This document shows positions 26,879-37,507 of a stretch of DNA of 64,000 bases, in pieces. Below the pieces are notes generated by a model. The model was not told where the DNA came from and ran no database searches. It saw nothing but the letters and a program-made list of their open reading frames with translations. Position 1 is the stretch's first letter. Each line of letters opens with the position of its first letter. Position numbers and translations under genes: made by a program. The stretch comes from Sinohyriopsis cumingii (Eukaryota; Mollusca; Bivalvia; Unionida; Unionidae). Location of the stretch: assembly GCA_028554795.2 (NCBI GenBank), contig CM068827.1, positions 77,373,677 through 77,437,676 on the forward strand. Reading direction: 5' to 3'.

Positions 26879-28178
26879 AGAATGGCTGATAAATTTGCAT
26901 GAGAAGGCCATGTAATTTTTACTGGTATTTGCTGACTCGTTGAGGATTAATCTACTTCGACATTATTACATCCATCTGTATTTAGTGTATATGACATTGG
27001 GCCTTAATGTACAACATATTCTGCGGAAATAAATGAGAATATCATTTTTCAAAATGCATTAAAACTAAATAAACGAATATATACACTGACCTACGACTAT
27101 TTAAATACTTTGGATTCATTTTGCAAAAATAATGCTACATTATATAAGAATATTTGCGGGGAAAAAACCAAATTATGTCTTTTTGTATGTCACCCATGTT
27201 AGCAAGAACAGTAACTCTTCCTGGCACGTGGGTCTGTACAAATATAAATAATGGCAACAATATGGCATAAATTGAGTTTTAAAAAAGGAACTCATTTTAT
27301 GACAACGCGAACGTTTATACCAAGGAATTGGATGATACACATTTTCATTTATTATTCTAAATGTATTAAAAATGGTACAGTTTTATTGTGTGTAATGTAT
27401 TTTCGAGGTTAGACTTCGACTTGTATTTACAAATAATGGGAGATATTTAGAGGTATTGGTAGGCCTATTTAATTAAAAAATTTCATGTTTAGTATAGGCA
27501 AAATTAGGTAATATTTAAATTATTTTGAGAAAAGAAAACCAATTCATGGCATTTATTGTGAATATCTATTCTGAATATTGACACTATAAAAGGCAAAAAG
27601 TCGATCTGTACATATCACTTTATTTAAAAAAAAAAATAATCATTAATTTTCAATGGGAACTCGGTGCCGGTTCCTACTCTCGCACTGATTTCACAGTATA
27701 CTACTACTTCATGAAGCGTATAATTTTGCTCAAATTTGACCAGAATTATTTAGAAAGTACTAAACATACATCCAAAATTTAATGTTGCAACATACACAAT
27801 TTATACCATATAAACGCAGATTTTCTGTAATAAATTAGTGGAAAACCTATACAGTATTAAAGAGGGAAAGGAATTTGTCAGGAATTTTGTCCATGCGACT
27901 GACATCCTTAGTAGAATTGTGGAAGTAATAAGTGTAAGTTATTTTCTGTATGTTTATTCTTCGTCATTAATTTTAAAGATATACCGATTGACCAAAACTA
28001 GCTTATCATAATTTAATTCTAAAGTGGCAATTTCTGTTTACTAAATTGTGATTTCAGATCAACTTATATATGTACAAGAATATTGTAATGATTATGCACT
28101 GTTTTAAGAGCAAGATATAATTCCAGTTTGTTTATGACTCATCATTATGGTATTTTATTAAAAAATTGATTGTGGGAG

Positions 28179-28370
28179 GGCACTTAAACAAGACACAGAA
28201 AGGCTTCAGAAACAATGAAAAGGTACATTTATTAAAGCTGAATATTCACAAAACATTTCTACATTTCCGTATGTAAGAAATATGCAAATTTCAGCTTGAA
28301 ATACCAACAAGGTTAAGATCTTGCAAAAGGTGACCAAAGACCAGGTGGATGGTGCATGTGTTGCACAGTA
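28179..28370 (+). repeat. Local direct repeat, copy 1
   Basis: CACAGAAAGGCTTC, AGCTGAAT.TTCAC and ATGTAAGAAATATGCAAA occur in the same order about 309 bp later. Confidence 0.7.
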
Positions 28371-28487
28371 TCATAAAGAGGAGTTCAGTTTTTAATTCTA
28401 TGCACACATTGTGCATAAAACATTCTAATTTCAACATGTATATGACTCAAGAATCTAGTATTTCATACAAACATGGGGTGTCACTTC

Positions 28488-28690
28488 ACTTGATAAAAAT
28501 GCACAGAAAGGCTTCCGAAATCCATGAACACAGGAAAAAGTCTATACATTATAGCTGAATGTTCACCCAACATTTATATATATCCATATGTAAGAAATAT
28601 GCAAAGGTCAACTTAAAATAACAGGAGGTCAAGATTTTGCACAAAGCGATCAAGGCCAATATTTAAAATGGTGGACAATGCATGTGTTTC
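28488..28690 (+). repeat. Local direct repeat, copy 2
   Basis: Diverged tandem copy of 28179-28370, sharing GCACAGAAAGGCTTCCGAAA and GTAAGAAATATGCAAAGGTC. Confidence 0.7.
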
Positions 28691-30631
28691 AATGCTTCCT
28701 GAGAAATGATCTGCAAAGATATCATGAATATGAATTCATTGTTGGATTAAGCACACTCGAAATATGCAACAACAACAAAAACGTTCCATTTTTTTTATTT
28801 ATTCCAATATTCTGAAAAAATGCATCCCCAGTTGCTATCATTTGGTCAATAAACTTGTCACATGGTTAGGTCTGGTAATTTTTAATTTTGAGTCCGGAAA
28901 AGGTATAAAATATTTTTCTGAATTTGTGGCAGGAACCCTGCATACTTTCACAGCGTCCTGCCATTAGGTCTTGCAGACTTGAGCTATCTGTAAACGTGCA
29001 TTGAATATAGCCATCTTTCTTATGACGGTGGCTTTTTTTTATACAACTGCCTTTGAAAAAAGAATCACTTTATAGCATATCATCAATCCTGGCAGAACAG
29101 TATATTTTTTTTCTTCAAAAGATGCCAACCTGTCATTGAATATGGCCACCTTCCTACAAAGTGGAAAAACTTATTCTGGCATCAAGGCTTTTTACAGATG
29201 ATGTTGATCAGCAATCCAATATAACCACCATCAAAAATAGGAAGCCCAAGTGATCACTCAACTCGAAGACATCATGTGCTTTTAGATTAAGACTTTTGCT
29301 GTCTTATTCTACTGAAACAGATCTGTAGTTGGATTATTTATAAGCGAGTATATATGTTAAAAGCAGTCATATTTAATGGCAAGCTAATATTTGTAAAATT
29401 AAAATACCTGACCGCTAGATGCTGTCGGCTTGGTTCAGAATCTGCCAAATACTCCTAAGCTTGTTATGCTGTGAAATAAATTATTGCACAGAAATAGATG
29501 AATAAAGAAGCGACATGAAAAGGATAATTTCAGGATGGGGATTTGTGGTCTCCTGTGACCTATATAGATGTAGTAGCCAAAAACAAGGATAACCCAGCCC
29601 CAGGACAAGAAGAGGAATCTTGATTATTGTAGGTGAGTTCAAAGACATAACGGACACGCTAACGTATGTGTGTCATGATTGGATGCATCAGCTACAACAG
29701 ATGCTCTATATTAGTTCACCATTTCAGTATTATGAAATAGGTCTTTCAGAAACCAGCCGTATGTCTAGTTTTGTTCCATAGCGTTTATTAGTTAAAGAAG
29801 AAAAACACCGCAAAAGCGGTAGACCTGAAATTACACATTGGTAATTTTAAGTTCTAGCATCAAATATAGTATTGTTTGTATTTTTAAAAAATCCATGAAT
29901 TACAACGTGCCCCGTTTGCCGTACTGAAACGGGTATAACCTGATGACAATTTATCAGATTGAAATTGGATTTAAAATTTATTTGACAGAAAATAATTTCA
30001 TATTGAGCGAGGAACACATGCTTACAAAATTCAAGTTGAATGTTTGTACATGATTCCAAAATAAACGAATTTCACAAAATTTATACTAGTATATATTATT
30101 GGTTTGTTCATTGACGGAATCTCATTGCCAGTTATCAGCCAGTTTTGACTTGCCAACACCAACATTTCTTACCAGGACTCTTGTCACTTTATATAGTGGA
30201 ATCTCGAACTCGAAGGTCCTAGTGGGATTCTAAACAACAATATCTTTTTAAAAAAATACAAAATAAAACGCATAGAATTTATACCCGCACTAACAGGAAT
30301 GGATTTATTATAAAATTTATTATAAATTTTTGATATAACAAATACTGGCACATAAACAACGCCAGGGCTAAAGGAGGGAACCAAGGTGTCTGTTTCAATA
30401 TAGCCTAGATATGATAAATGATTTCTAACAGCAACATGCACTGGCCAATATAAATAAGAAATACTCTTTTTAAATCTGGTTGGTTTGGTAATTGATTGTA
30501 GAATTCCAGAGAAACAGTGTTCACCATGGAGCCAATATGAATAGGACTATACGTCACACTTTTTTATTGAGTGTGGGTGGGTGGGTTGCTTTTTAGTGAG
30601 CTTCGTTTGTGCTAGCAACTAGTATATGAGC

Positions 30632-30913
30632 CTGTGCCGGATTAAGGCCTTCCATGGTCCTAGGCACTGGAAATATTGCGTCCCCCTCCTATAAAATGTG
30701 AAACTAAAATAATAATATTAAAAGCTAAAAATTTGGGAAAATACCAGTGTTATCATCATTCCAGATTTAAAATATTCGTACATACAGATGGAAATGATTA
30801 AATATAATTTATTCAATTTTTATTATAAATAATTTGATTTTTTTTTCTGGTGCTCCTGTTGGGTTGGTGTCCTAAGCACGTGCTTAGTTTGCTTAATGGG
30901 TACTCCGTCACTG
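30632..30913. mobile_element. hAT-like MITE
   Basis: Non-coding element of about 282 bp. Left end CTGTGCCGGATTAAGG and right end read inward CAGTGACGGAGTACCCATTA are imperfect inverted repeats. Flanking 8-mers ATATGAGC and GCATGAGC agree at 6 of 8, consistent with an aged hAT target duplication. Confidence 0.6.
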
Positions 30914-32261
30914 GCATGAGCTGCTCGTTATTGTTTGCAGGGCTAATTGACCCTCGCCGGATTGCCCTGAAAAGTTAGGTTACTCTTGGAATTTGCGGCC
31001 TTTCTATTCCAGAAGTGTTTAACAAATTACCACGATCCCGGCCATGGCAAGCGCTTCTGGGTTCGCCAAGGTATAATGTGTTCGTGGGTATATTGTCCTC
31101 ACGACCATGACCCGAAAAACTATCTTTCTTTTGAGGGTTTTGATGTAGAGTTTGAAGCATCAATGTAGACAAATGTTTTGATAAAATATCAAACTTACCT
31201 GTCAGAGTTTTTCAACTCCTGCTCAGCTGAGCAAATTTCCATTAAGAGTGCTTAGAAACTAAAATAAGTCATATTTATAGCTAGTGTCATTTTGGGGTCT
31301 TTCACTGGCCAAACCCGTTGAAAATTTACTTTCTAACATATCATTTCTGGTTAAGAAGTGAATACGTCCCAATCTTTTTGCCGTATACCCATTCATCTGC
31401 AATCCCATATAACAATACCATCGCCTTCCGTCTGCTGCTCTATAATGACTGCATCAGTGCCTTCTTGACACTAACATTTCCTAAAACACCCTCAAGTTTT
31501 GCAAGGATATCTGAAATCGAAAAGCTTTCCCTCAAAGGTACTAATAAAATGTCTAGCCATAAAAAGGAGAGAATTTCGAAAAGACCACAGAACATACTAT
31601 GGTGCTGACTGACTGTTATATGGAAGATACCCTAGTGTATCATATAAGACTCAGTCGTGGTCCTGTTTCTTTTAAAAGTCTGGCTGATTCAGCTCCAGTT
31701 TCCAGTGAATAAACATTATGTGAAAGATCTGTACAAGCTTCCCCTTCCACTCACCGAGCAGATAGCAGTACAAGTTAAAATCTTCAATGCTTCTGCGAAG
31801 CCTTGTTTGCTATTGTTGTTTTTGTTTTTGCTTACTAATTTCAGCCATCGGCCATACAAAGTCAAGGAAGAGGTTAAATATCAGAAGTGCAGAATGTGAC
31901 ATTGGAGTCTGTGCTAAAGGCTATTTTACAAACCATATGATACTGTAGCTAGTGGTGCATATACGTGGATATGCATTCCCAAACTTTTATGTGCATTTGA
32001 TTTTGGTCATAAGATCTCCACTTGGTGATGGTAATGGGATGCAGTCGGAAGCATTTCAAATTTGATTAAATATTAACATTGTGCCATATTCATTACTCAT
32101 TTTATATTTTGGTCAGAGATGGAGGATTATCATGTACATGTTTAATTATAATTTTCATGTTCTTACCTTGTTCAATTTTTTTTTTTTGCATTTCGAGTGA
32201 CAGGGAAGCTGACCCACTCGATTGATGAGATCCAAGGAAACAAGTATGGATCATGGAACTC

Positions 32262-32530
32262 GACCTGTTCGTGATTGCACACAACCCTACCTAGTGTACA
32301 TTAGAGAGGAAGCAGTGATGTAGAAAAACGGATTCCTTTTTATCTCGAAGAGGTGCCCACTCTACATCTGATACTATAGAGAAGTTTGCCTATATACGAT
32401 ACGACCGAGGATTTAGATTGTTAAGCGGTCTTGGGTAACCAGTCGAAAAACAAAGTATCTTATTCTGTGCGACCCTGGAGCCTAGTCTCCTTTGTTACCA
32501 AAGAGATAGTGGCATACTCTGTTACATTTG
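32262..32530 (+). repeat. Unclassified dispersed repeat, copy 1
   Basis: Aligns with 63400-63615 in order: ACCTAGTGTACATTAGAGAGG, GTGATGTAGAAAAAC, CCTGGAGCCTAGTC and CTTTGTTACCAAAGAG have counterparts there. Diverged, class unknown. Confidence 0.55.
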
Positions 32531-32730
32531 TATACAATGTCAGTTCATTTTCTATGATATATGGTCAACACCGGCCTTTGCAAACGTGGTACCCGATTTG
32601 GATTATTTTCGGCTGGGCGCCCTGGATTTACGCGCGGGGTCCCCGGTGAACATGGCATTTGGAAATAAACTTTTAAACAAGATTTATTTGATACTGAACT
32701 TAAAATTTTCTTGCATCGCTTCAAAATGAC

Positions 32731-32773
<43 letters not shown>
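32731..32773. repeat. Microsatellite (CT)n
   Basis: About 43 bp CT run with one interruption. Confidence 0.95.
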
Positions 32774-32778
<5 letters not shown>

Positions 32779-34828
32779 AAAATTACTAACGCGCGGGGCA
32801 GCTGTGAATCGGTACAATCAGCCGGAGGCCAACCCTGCTTATGGTATTAACCTAGCGGGTTTCCATGAACTGTGGTCAGATTATTTCCATATTTGTGTTA
32901 TTATTGTTATTTCATAACTAATACCAGTAGTATGCTTATACTAGGTCTGCTGTTAAATTGCTTTTATTATTTTTCAAAATTAAACCAATTTTATATGCTT
33001 TCTAATATTAACTACCATCATCCATGTCGCGTTTATTATTTCCCTTTATGTGTCTGCAATTATGATGTGGTAGAATGCCAAAATCGTTGCATACATTGTT
33101 CAATTATTTCAAATTTAAGCTACTCGTGGTTGGATTAAATCCGTCATGGATGGATTTTGTTCATAGCTGTGCTATGTTGTTTGATTTAAATATTTTCGTA
33201 AACCACACTAAACCTCATGTTGTGTTTTATTTTAATTCAACTGCGACTCTCTAGCTAAAGAGAGCTTAAGTTTATGACAATTTCCAACATGACTGAGAGC
33301 ATGATGGCGTTGCTTTTATTGATGAAGTATCGCTTAAAAACAGATGGATCATGCTTCAACGGAGTCGAAACTGAAAAATATCGGTTTCTATTTCAGCTTC
33401 CGCACTAGACATATCTCACTAGTAAGTAATATTTTCTTATGCATGACATGGAAGTGCAGTCAGTAATAACGACTTTCAGTTGCAAACGCTGTTACAGGCA
33501 TATCTGAGAGCTGTAATCAAAAGCAAAATAACAACCTATTCTTTTGCAGACAAACTATAGTACAAAGATGATTCAGTGAAAGGAATGTTAATAAGTGGAA
33601 ACTCATTCCGGAGGCATCTGTATCTTCTATTTACCATAATTATTTGTAAAGCTTAGCGAAACTTTGCCGGTAAAGACATCCGATAAAATTTCACCAAGAT
33701 ACTGCTAAAATTGACTGTACATGCATGAGCGGACATGAGTATTGCTTTCTGAGAGGCCTTTTAAAAATTAAAAACTACAGGTTTACACATGATCTGTTAG
33801 AATTACGTGAATATATTAACTTACATTGTAGAAAATTTCGTCAGGACATTTCAAAGTTCTAGTTTATACCCACTCCTTATTGAAAATAAAAACAAATAAG
33901 TATAAGTTGCAATTAATTTTCTTTTTGTAACGGTACTTAAAAGTATTTACATAAAAGCTTCAGTTCGAGCCAGATTTAGGCCCCTTAAAATTAGACGTCC
34001 GCCGTACTGGCTTAAACATTACCTTCTTGAGGGCTATTGGTAATACGAGTAGGGTTAACAGGGTGGGTGGTTGTGGTATAGCCAAATATCTCCTATAGTG
34101 CGTAATAAGTAAGAAGTTTTAAAAATTATTAACTTAAGAAACTCTCATTTAAATGTTCAGGGACAATCTGCTTTGCGCAAAATGAATTTATATGCGCCAA
34201 ATCATATGTCCAATCCCGCATTGTTTCATAAAATGACAATAAAATATGTTTAAAACAATTAATGCTATCTTTCTGTGGGAGATAAGGTGAGATTGATCAT
34301 GATATTGACTTCAAAAAGGAAAAAAAAAAGACTTTGACACTATATTGTGTGATAAAAGGATGGAATGTTGAAAGAAACTGTCGGCAGTTATGTAATAAAA
34401 GAATGTAGTACATATAAATGCTAAATAAAGATGCTGAAATATGTACGAACTGAACACCACCTCTCTTTTTTTAACATTGCCTGAACCGATGTTTAGCCTC
34501 TTGGGTAAGTAGATTTGTAAACCATCGGACGCTGTTAATTCTTTATATAAAAAAAGTTGTTTGTGGATATGTATTAATTCAGTTAATACGTGGTCAGGTT
34601 TTGGGTTTGGAAGTAAGATCTAGCATTCACCTTGGATATATGATTTATTAATTTAACATTTTTCATTTGGGAATGGAGGAGGGTAATTGGTTTATGAAAA
34701 TTAAACGAATCTTTTTATTGGTATAACAGTGGCTCAGTAAATACAGGTCATCAAGTTCTTCTATGTGATGGTATTATTTTGACATGATATGTTGGATAGT
34801 CCAGAAGCGTGCGAGTGAGCATTACCTA

Positions 34829-34900
34829 TTCATACCCATCTTTGTTAGCCGAGGTTCCGATATGTTTACACTATCTACACCTTGGCGGATCGATCAGATA
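34829..34900 (+). repeat. Dispersed repeat left of the Polinton, copy 2
   Basis: Shares GAGGTTCCGATATG, CTATCTACACCTTGG and GGATCGATCAGATA with the reverse complement of 55560-55632, so the element is bracketed by inverted copies about 340 bp (left) and 40 bp (right) from its ends. Confidence 0.7.
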
Positions 34901-35237
34901 ATATAGTGTTTCGGGTCTGTGAATTTTATTGGGTGCGGTGGCAAGTTATTGCACCCAATCACAATCAAGTTGTTCAAATTTGTTGTTCACTTTACATGAT
35001 ATATACAAGGGGAGCACACAGCTGGAATGGACTGATAAATACGCAGTTTTCCATTTTCTGTCTGTGTTTGTATAAATACACCCTTTCTCTCAAATACAGC
35101 TGCAATGGCTTCTCTCAGATACGGAGTCATTCATTTGAAGTCAATTACATGCACTATTTTCGGCTGATGTACAAAGTAACAATTCACCGCTGCTTTACGC
35201 TATTGGTTAGTAGGCATTACAAACTATGGGAGACAAC

Positions 35238-35619
35238 AGTAGTGAATGGGGATACCCTAGCGACAATGGGAATTAGCATTACAGACCCCCCCGGGACAAT
35301 CTGGCGACAATGGAAAATTAACATGGAGAAAAATCGTGGGACAATCTGGCGACAAGGGAAATTAACATGGAGAAAAATCGTGGGATAATCTGGCTACAAG
35401 GGAAATTAACATGGAGAAAAATCGTGGGACTGTTGAGCGACAAGGGAAATTAACATGGAGAAAAAATCGTGGGACTGTTGAGCGACAAGGGAAATTGAAC
35501 ATGGGATTTTTTTTTTTTAAAAAAAATTATAAAAAATAAAAAAATTAAAAAGGGTAGGCAATCGAAAGTCATTCTCTTTTCGAGAAATGTGGGTGGCCCT
35601 GAAAAGGGCCTTTGGGTTT
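35238..35619 (+). repeat. Polinton left terminal inverted repeat (382 bp)
   Basis: Inverted match to 55199-55518. The outer 54 bp are followed by about five tandem units of about 44 bp (each GGGACAATCTGGCGACAAGG or GGGACTGTTGAGCGACAAGG, then AAATTAACATGGAGAAAAAT), an A/T tract and a stem-loop/purine module (35570-35619). Longer than the right copy because it holds more tandem units. Confidence 0.95.
35595..35610 (-). terminator. Histone-type 3' stem-loop inside left TIR
   Basis: On the minus strand GGCCCT-TTTC-AGGGCC, preceded by CCCAAA and followed by ACCCACA, then CTCGAAAAGAGAAT. This matches the replication-dependent histone mRNA stem-loop and a downstream purine-rich element. It lies 24 nt past the stop of the leftward gene at 35635-35862. 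Confidence 0.8.
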
Positions 35620-35642
35620 ATGTTAATATTAATATTAACATA
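35619..35642. repeat. Perfect 24-bp AT-rich palindrome
   Basis: Perfect inverted repeat centred on 35630/35631 (arm TATGTTAATATT), at the inner edge of the left TIR, overlapping the stop codon of the leftward gene. Not present next to the right TIR. Function unknown. Confidence 0.9.
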
Positions 35643-35862
35643 GATGGCATCTGTCACATCTTCTTCTTAAACTCCTTCTAACTGCAGGTCCATACACAAG
35701 TACCCTCTTGAAACATCCTTGTCTTTCTATGTAAACTCTTCTCATCCATAGACTAGTATCTGTCCTATCAACAACAGTCCACTTGGACCGGACATACATG
35801 AGCATGTCCGTCCTAAACATCATTGAAGACACAAGGCTGGATGATTCAACTGTGGTCCACAT
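35635..35862 (-). CDS. Left-end accessory protein, 75 aa, unknown
   Basis: Outermost left gene, read outward into the left terminal inverted repeat. I do not recognise a family. The protein is Arg-rich, especially residues 42-75, and ends with a Cys/His-like CDRCHLC. Support for a real gene comes from a TATA box (TATAAATA, minus strand 35907-35914) 45 nt before the ATG, and a histone-type stem-loop 24 nt after the stop, the same layout as the right-end genes. It shares a 219-bp divergent promoter with the gene at 36082. Confidence 0.6.
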   Translation of the reverse strand: MWTTVESSSLVSSMMFRTDMLMYVRSKWTVVDRTDTSLWMRRVYIERQGCFKRVLVYGPAVRRSLRRRCDRCHLC

Positions 35863-36081
35863 CTTGAAGCGACGAGAACAGGTGAATCAATGCAGTGAAC
35901 TGCGCTTATTTATAGGTAGAGGAAGGATTGAAACGGATTGAGTTCATTCACCAATCCTAACACGCGTTACAAAATTCAGTCAGCCCTCATCCAATCCGAA
36001 GAGAGCAGTCTGTGACGTCACGTGGTCTATATAGATTCGCTAGCGCCTGTGTGCAGTCAATCTATGCGACAGTGATTCAAC
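35863..36081. promoter_or_regulatory. Divergent promoter of the left-end genes
   Basis: Leftward TATA at 35907-35914 and rightward TATATA at 36028-36033. Between them are two CCAAT boxes (35951-35955 and 35991-35995), a consensus CRE palindrome TGACGTCA (36013-36020) and an overlapping E-box CACGTG (36019-36024). These are host RNA polymerase II motifs; binding is inferred. Confidence 0.65.
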
Positions 36082-36654
36082 ATGACGGAAACTCAGAAAA
36101 CGATCCATTGGGGTGCACCAGCAGTGGAGACCGCCCAAGGGAACTCGGACTTACTTTTAGAAGAGGTAAATTGGGATTTTGTGGATTTTCTTACCTCGCA
36201 AGATTTTGTTCCGGAACCTTCGTCACCTTCTTCATTACCGCAAGTGGAGAATTTTAGACAGAGACAGAAAGAAGAATTGGAGAAATTTATACAACGACAA
36301 AAGGAAGCGGAACAAGCTTTTCTCCTACAGCAACAGCAGCAAGAAGAAGAGGTAAGAAAAAAACAACAGCAAGAAGAAGTAGCAGCAAAGAAACAAGAGG
36401 GTGAAAATCAAACGGTCACGATACTGTTAGATATTTTAGCGGAGTTAAGAAGTCTGAAACAAATGTATTAGACTTCTTTATCACGACCGAAGAGAATACG
36501 ACCTTCCCCAGCTAAACACGTCAACCCTGTGACTAAGCCTACCGTACCACCCTTAGTGATTTCAACCAAATCATCATCATCATCAACATTACGCAGTCCA
36601 GAAGTAGGCCTTGGCCGTGGCAAAGGCTTAAGGCAGTTAAAGTTGATTGCTTAA
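36082..36654 (+). pseudogene. Left-end accessory coiled-coil protein with in-frame stop
   Basis: From the ATG at 36082 the frame encodes an acidic N-terminus, then a Gln/Glu/Lys-rich coiled coil (about residues 55-110) and a leucine-rich helix (LLDILAELRSLKQMY). It meets TAG at 36469-36471, so 129 aa are made as it stands. The same frame then stays open for 60 codons to 36654, with basic Pro/Ser-rich composition and a GRGKG motif near the end. The histone-type stem-loop sits 28 nt after that second stop, which suggests the downstream part was once coding. TATA 49 nt before the ATG. No family recognised. Confidence 0.6.
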
Positions 36655-36681
36655 ACTCACCCTTACACCAAAAAAACCAAA

Positions 36682-36697
36682 GGCCCTTTTCAGGGCC
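36682..36697 (+). terminator. Histone-type 3' stem-loop
   Basis: GGCCCT-TTTC-AGGGCC with AACCAAA before and GCCCA after, then CTCTCGAAAAGAAAT. Follows the coiled-coil gene at 36082-36654. Confidence 0.82.
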
Positions 36698-36932
36698 GCC
36701 CACGTCTCTCGAAAAGAAATACAATTTCAGTTGCCAATAACTCAAAAAAAACCCATTTTACCCCTATAGTACGTTTATATGAGTGAGTGAGTGTAGCTTC
36801 TTATTTTAAAATCAAAACTCAAAGACACTTACCTTATATAATTAATGTATTCTTTTCTCAGTAGTTACAATACAATTCACAATTCACAACAGAACACTTT
36901 AAAAAGTTCATAGACTTCTTCTGTCTCCTTGT
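36698..36932. other. Short intergenic region between convergent genes
   Basis: AT-rich, contains GAGTGAGTGAGTG runs also seen near 53648. No gene. Confidence 0.5.
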
Positions 36933-37373
36933 TTAGTCTCTCTGTGTTTTCAATTTCTTCACCGTCACAGTCTTTTCCTCCTCTTCCTCCTCACTTTCTT
37001 CCCTTCTTCTTTTCTTCTCCTGTCTCTTTCCCTGGCTGCTTTCTTCCTCTGAAAAATCCCTCTCTTCTTCTGAAGAATCCCTCTTTTCTTCTGACTCCTC
37101 TTGTTTCTTTTTTGGGCAATCTGGAGACCAATGTCCTTTTTCTTGACAATAATAACAGGTATCTTGACTTTTGTCTTTTCTAGCCCCTGTTTTTCTTTTT
37201 TGACGGTCTGCACACTCTGAAGACCAATGCCGTTTCTTCTGACAGATATAGCAAGTATCTTGACTTTTATCTCGAAAGGAAGGAGAGTAGTCCGTCGACT
37301 GGTCTGAAGAGAATTTTCTAATGACCCCTCGCAAAGCTCTGATGAAACGTTCGATTTGGCTAGTCTCTTCCAT
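36933..37373 (-). CDS. Two-zinc-knuckle (CCHC) protein, 146 aa
   Basis: Contains two CX2CX4HX4C zinc knuckles: residues C41/C44/H49/C54 (CYICQKKRHWSSEC) and C73/C76/H81/C86 (CYYCQEKGHWSPDC), inside a 32-residue tandem repeat (KSQDTCY.CQ...HWS..C). Such knuckles bind single-stranded nucleic acid in retroviral nucleocapsids and cellular RNA-binding proteins. The tail is a long Glu/Ser/Lys/Arg-rich charged region with basic stretches (KKRRR, KKLK) that could act as nuclear signals. A minus-strand TATATAAAAG at 37427-37436 lies 54 nt before the ATG, and the gene is divergent from the polymerase. Complete and open. Role unknown; replication or genome binding is a guess. Confidence 0.8.
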   Translation of the reverse strand: MEETSQIERFIRALRGVIRKFSSDQSTDYSPSFRDKSQDTCYICQKKRHWSSECADRQKRKTGARKDKSQDTCYYCQEKGHWSPDCPKKKQEESEEKRDSSEEERDFSEEESSQGKRQEKKRRREESEEEEEEKTVTVKKLKTQRD

Positions 37374-37507
37374 CGTTGTGCTCGGTTAGAGAGTGAAATG
37401 AATAGTGAAAGGACAAGACACACACCCTTTTATATACGCTGGTCTGCCATGACTATAAATTAGTCCATGGTGTTTAAACTTGAGTCATTTGACGTTTTTT
37501 ACTCAAG
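37374..37507. promoter_or_regulatory. Divergent promoter, zinc-knuckle gene and polymerase
   Basis: Only 134 bp. Leftward TATATAAAAG (37427-37436, minus) and rightward TATAAAT (37454-37460) are back to back, each about 48-54 nt from its ATG. Confidence 0.7.

Larger units (their letters stand above)
24961..35237. other. Intergenic, repeat-rich, no recognised gene
   Basis: About 10 kb without a supportable gene. It holds microsatellites, a dispersed near-palindromic repeat (26842-26878, again at 34829-34900), a local duplication (28179-28690), a hAT-like MITE (30632-30913) and one copy of an unclassified repeat (32262-32530). Longer open frames at 31318-31899 show no domain. Confidence 0.6.

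Noticed and set aside
31318..31899. Host gene from two neighbouring open frames
   Set aside because: No domain, no splice support, composition like the surrounding AT-rich DNA.
36933..37373. Retroviral Gag fragment
   Set aside because: No capsid or matrix part, and the ORF has its own TATA and lies head-to-head with the Polinton polymerase, so it is better seen as an element gene.
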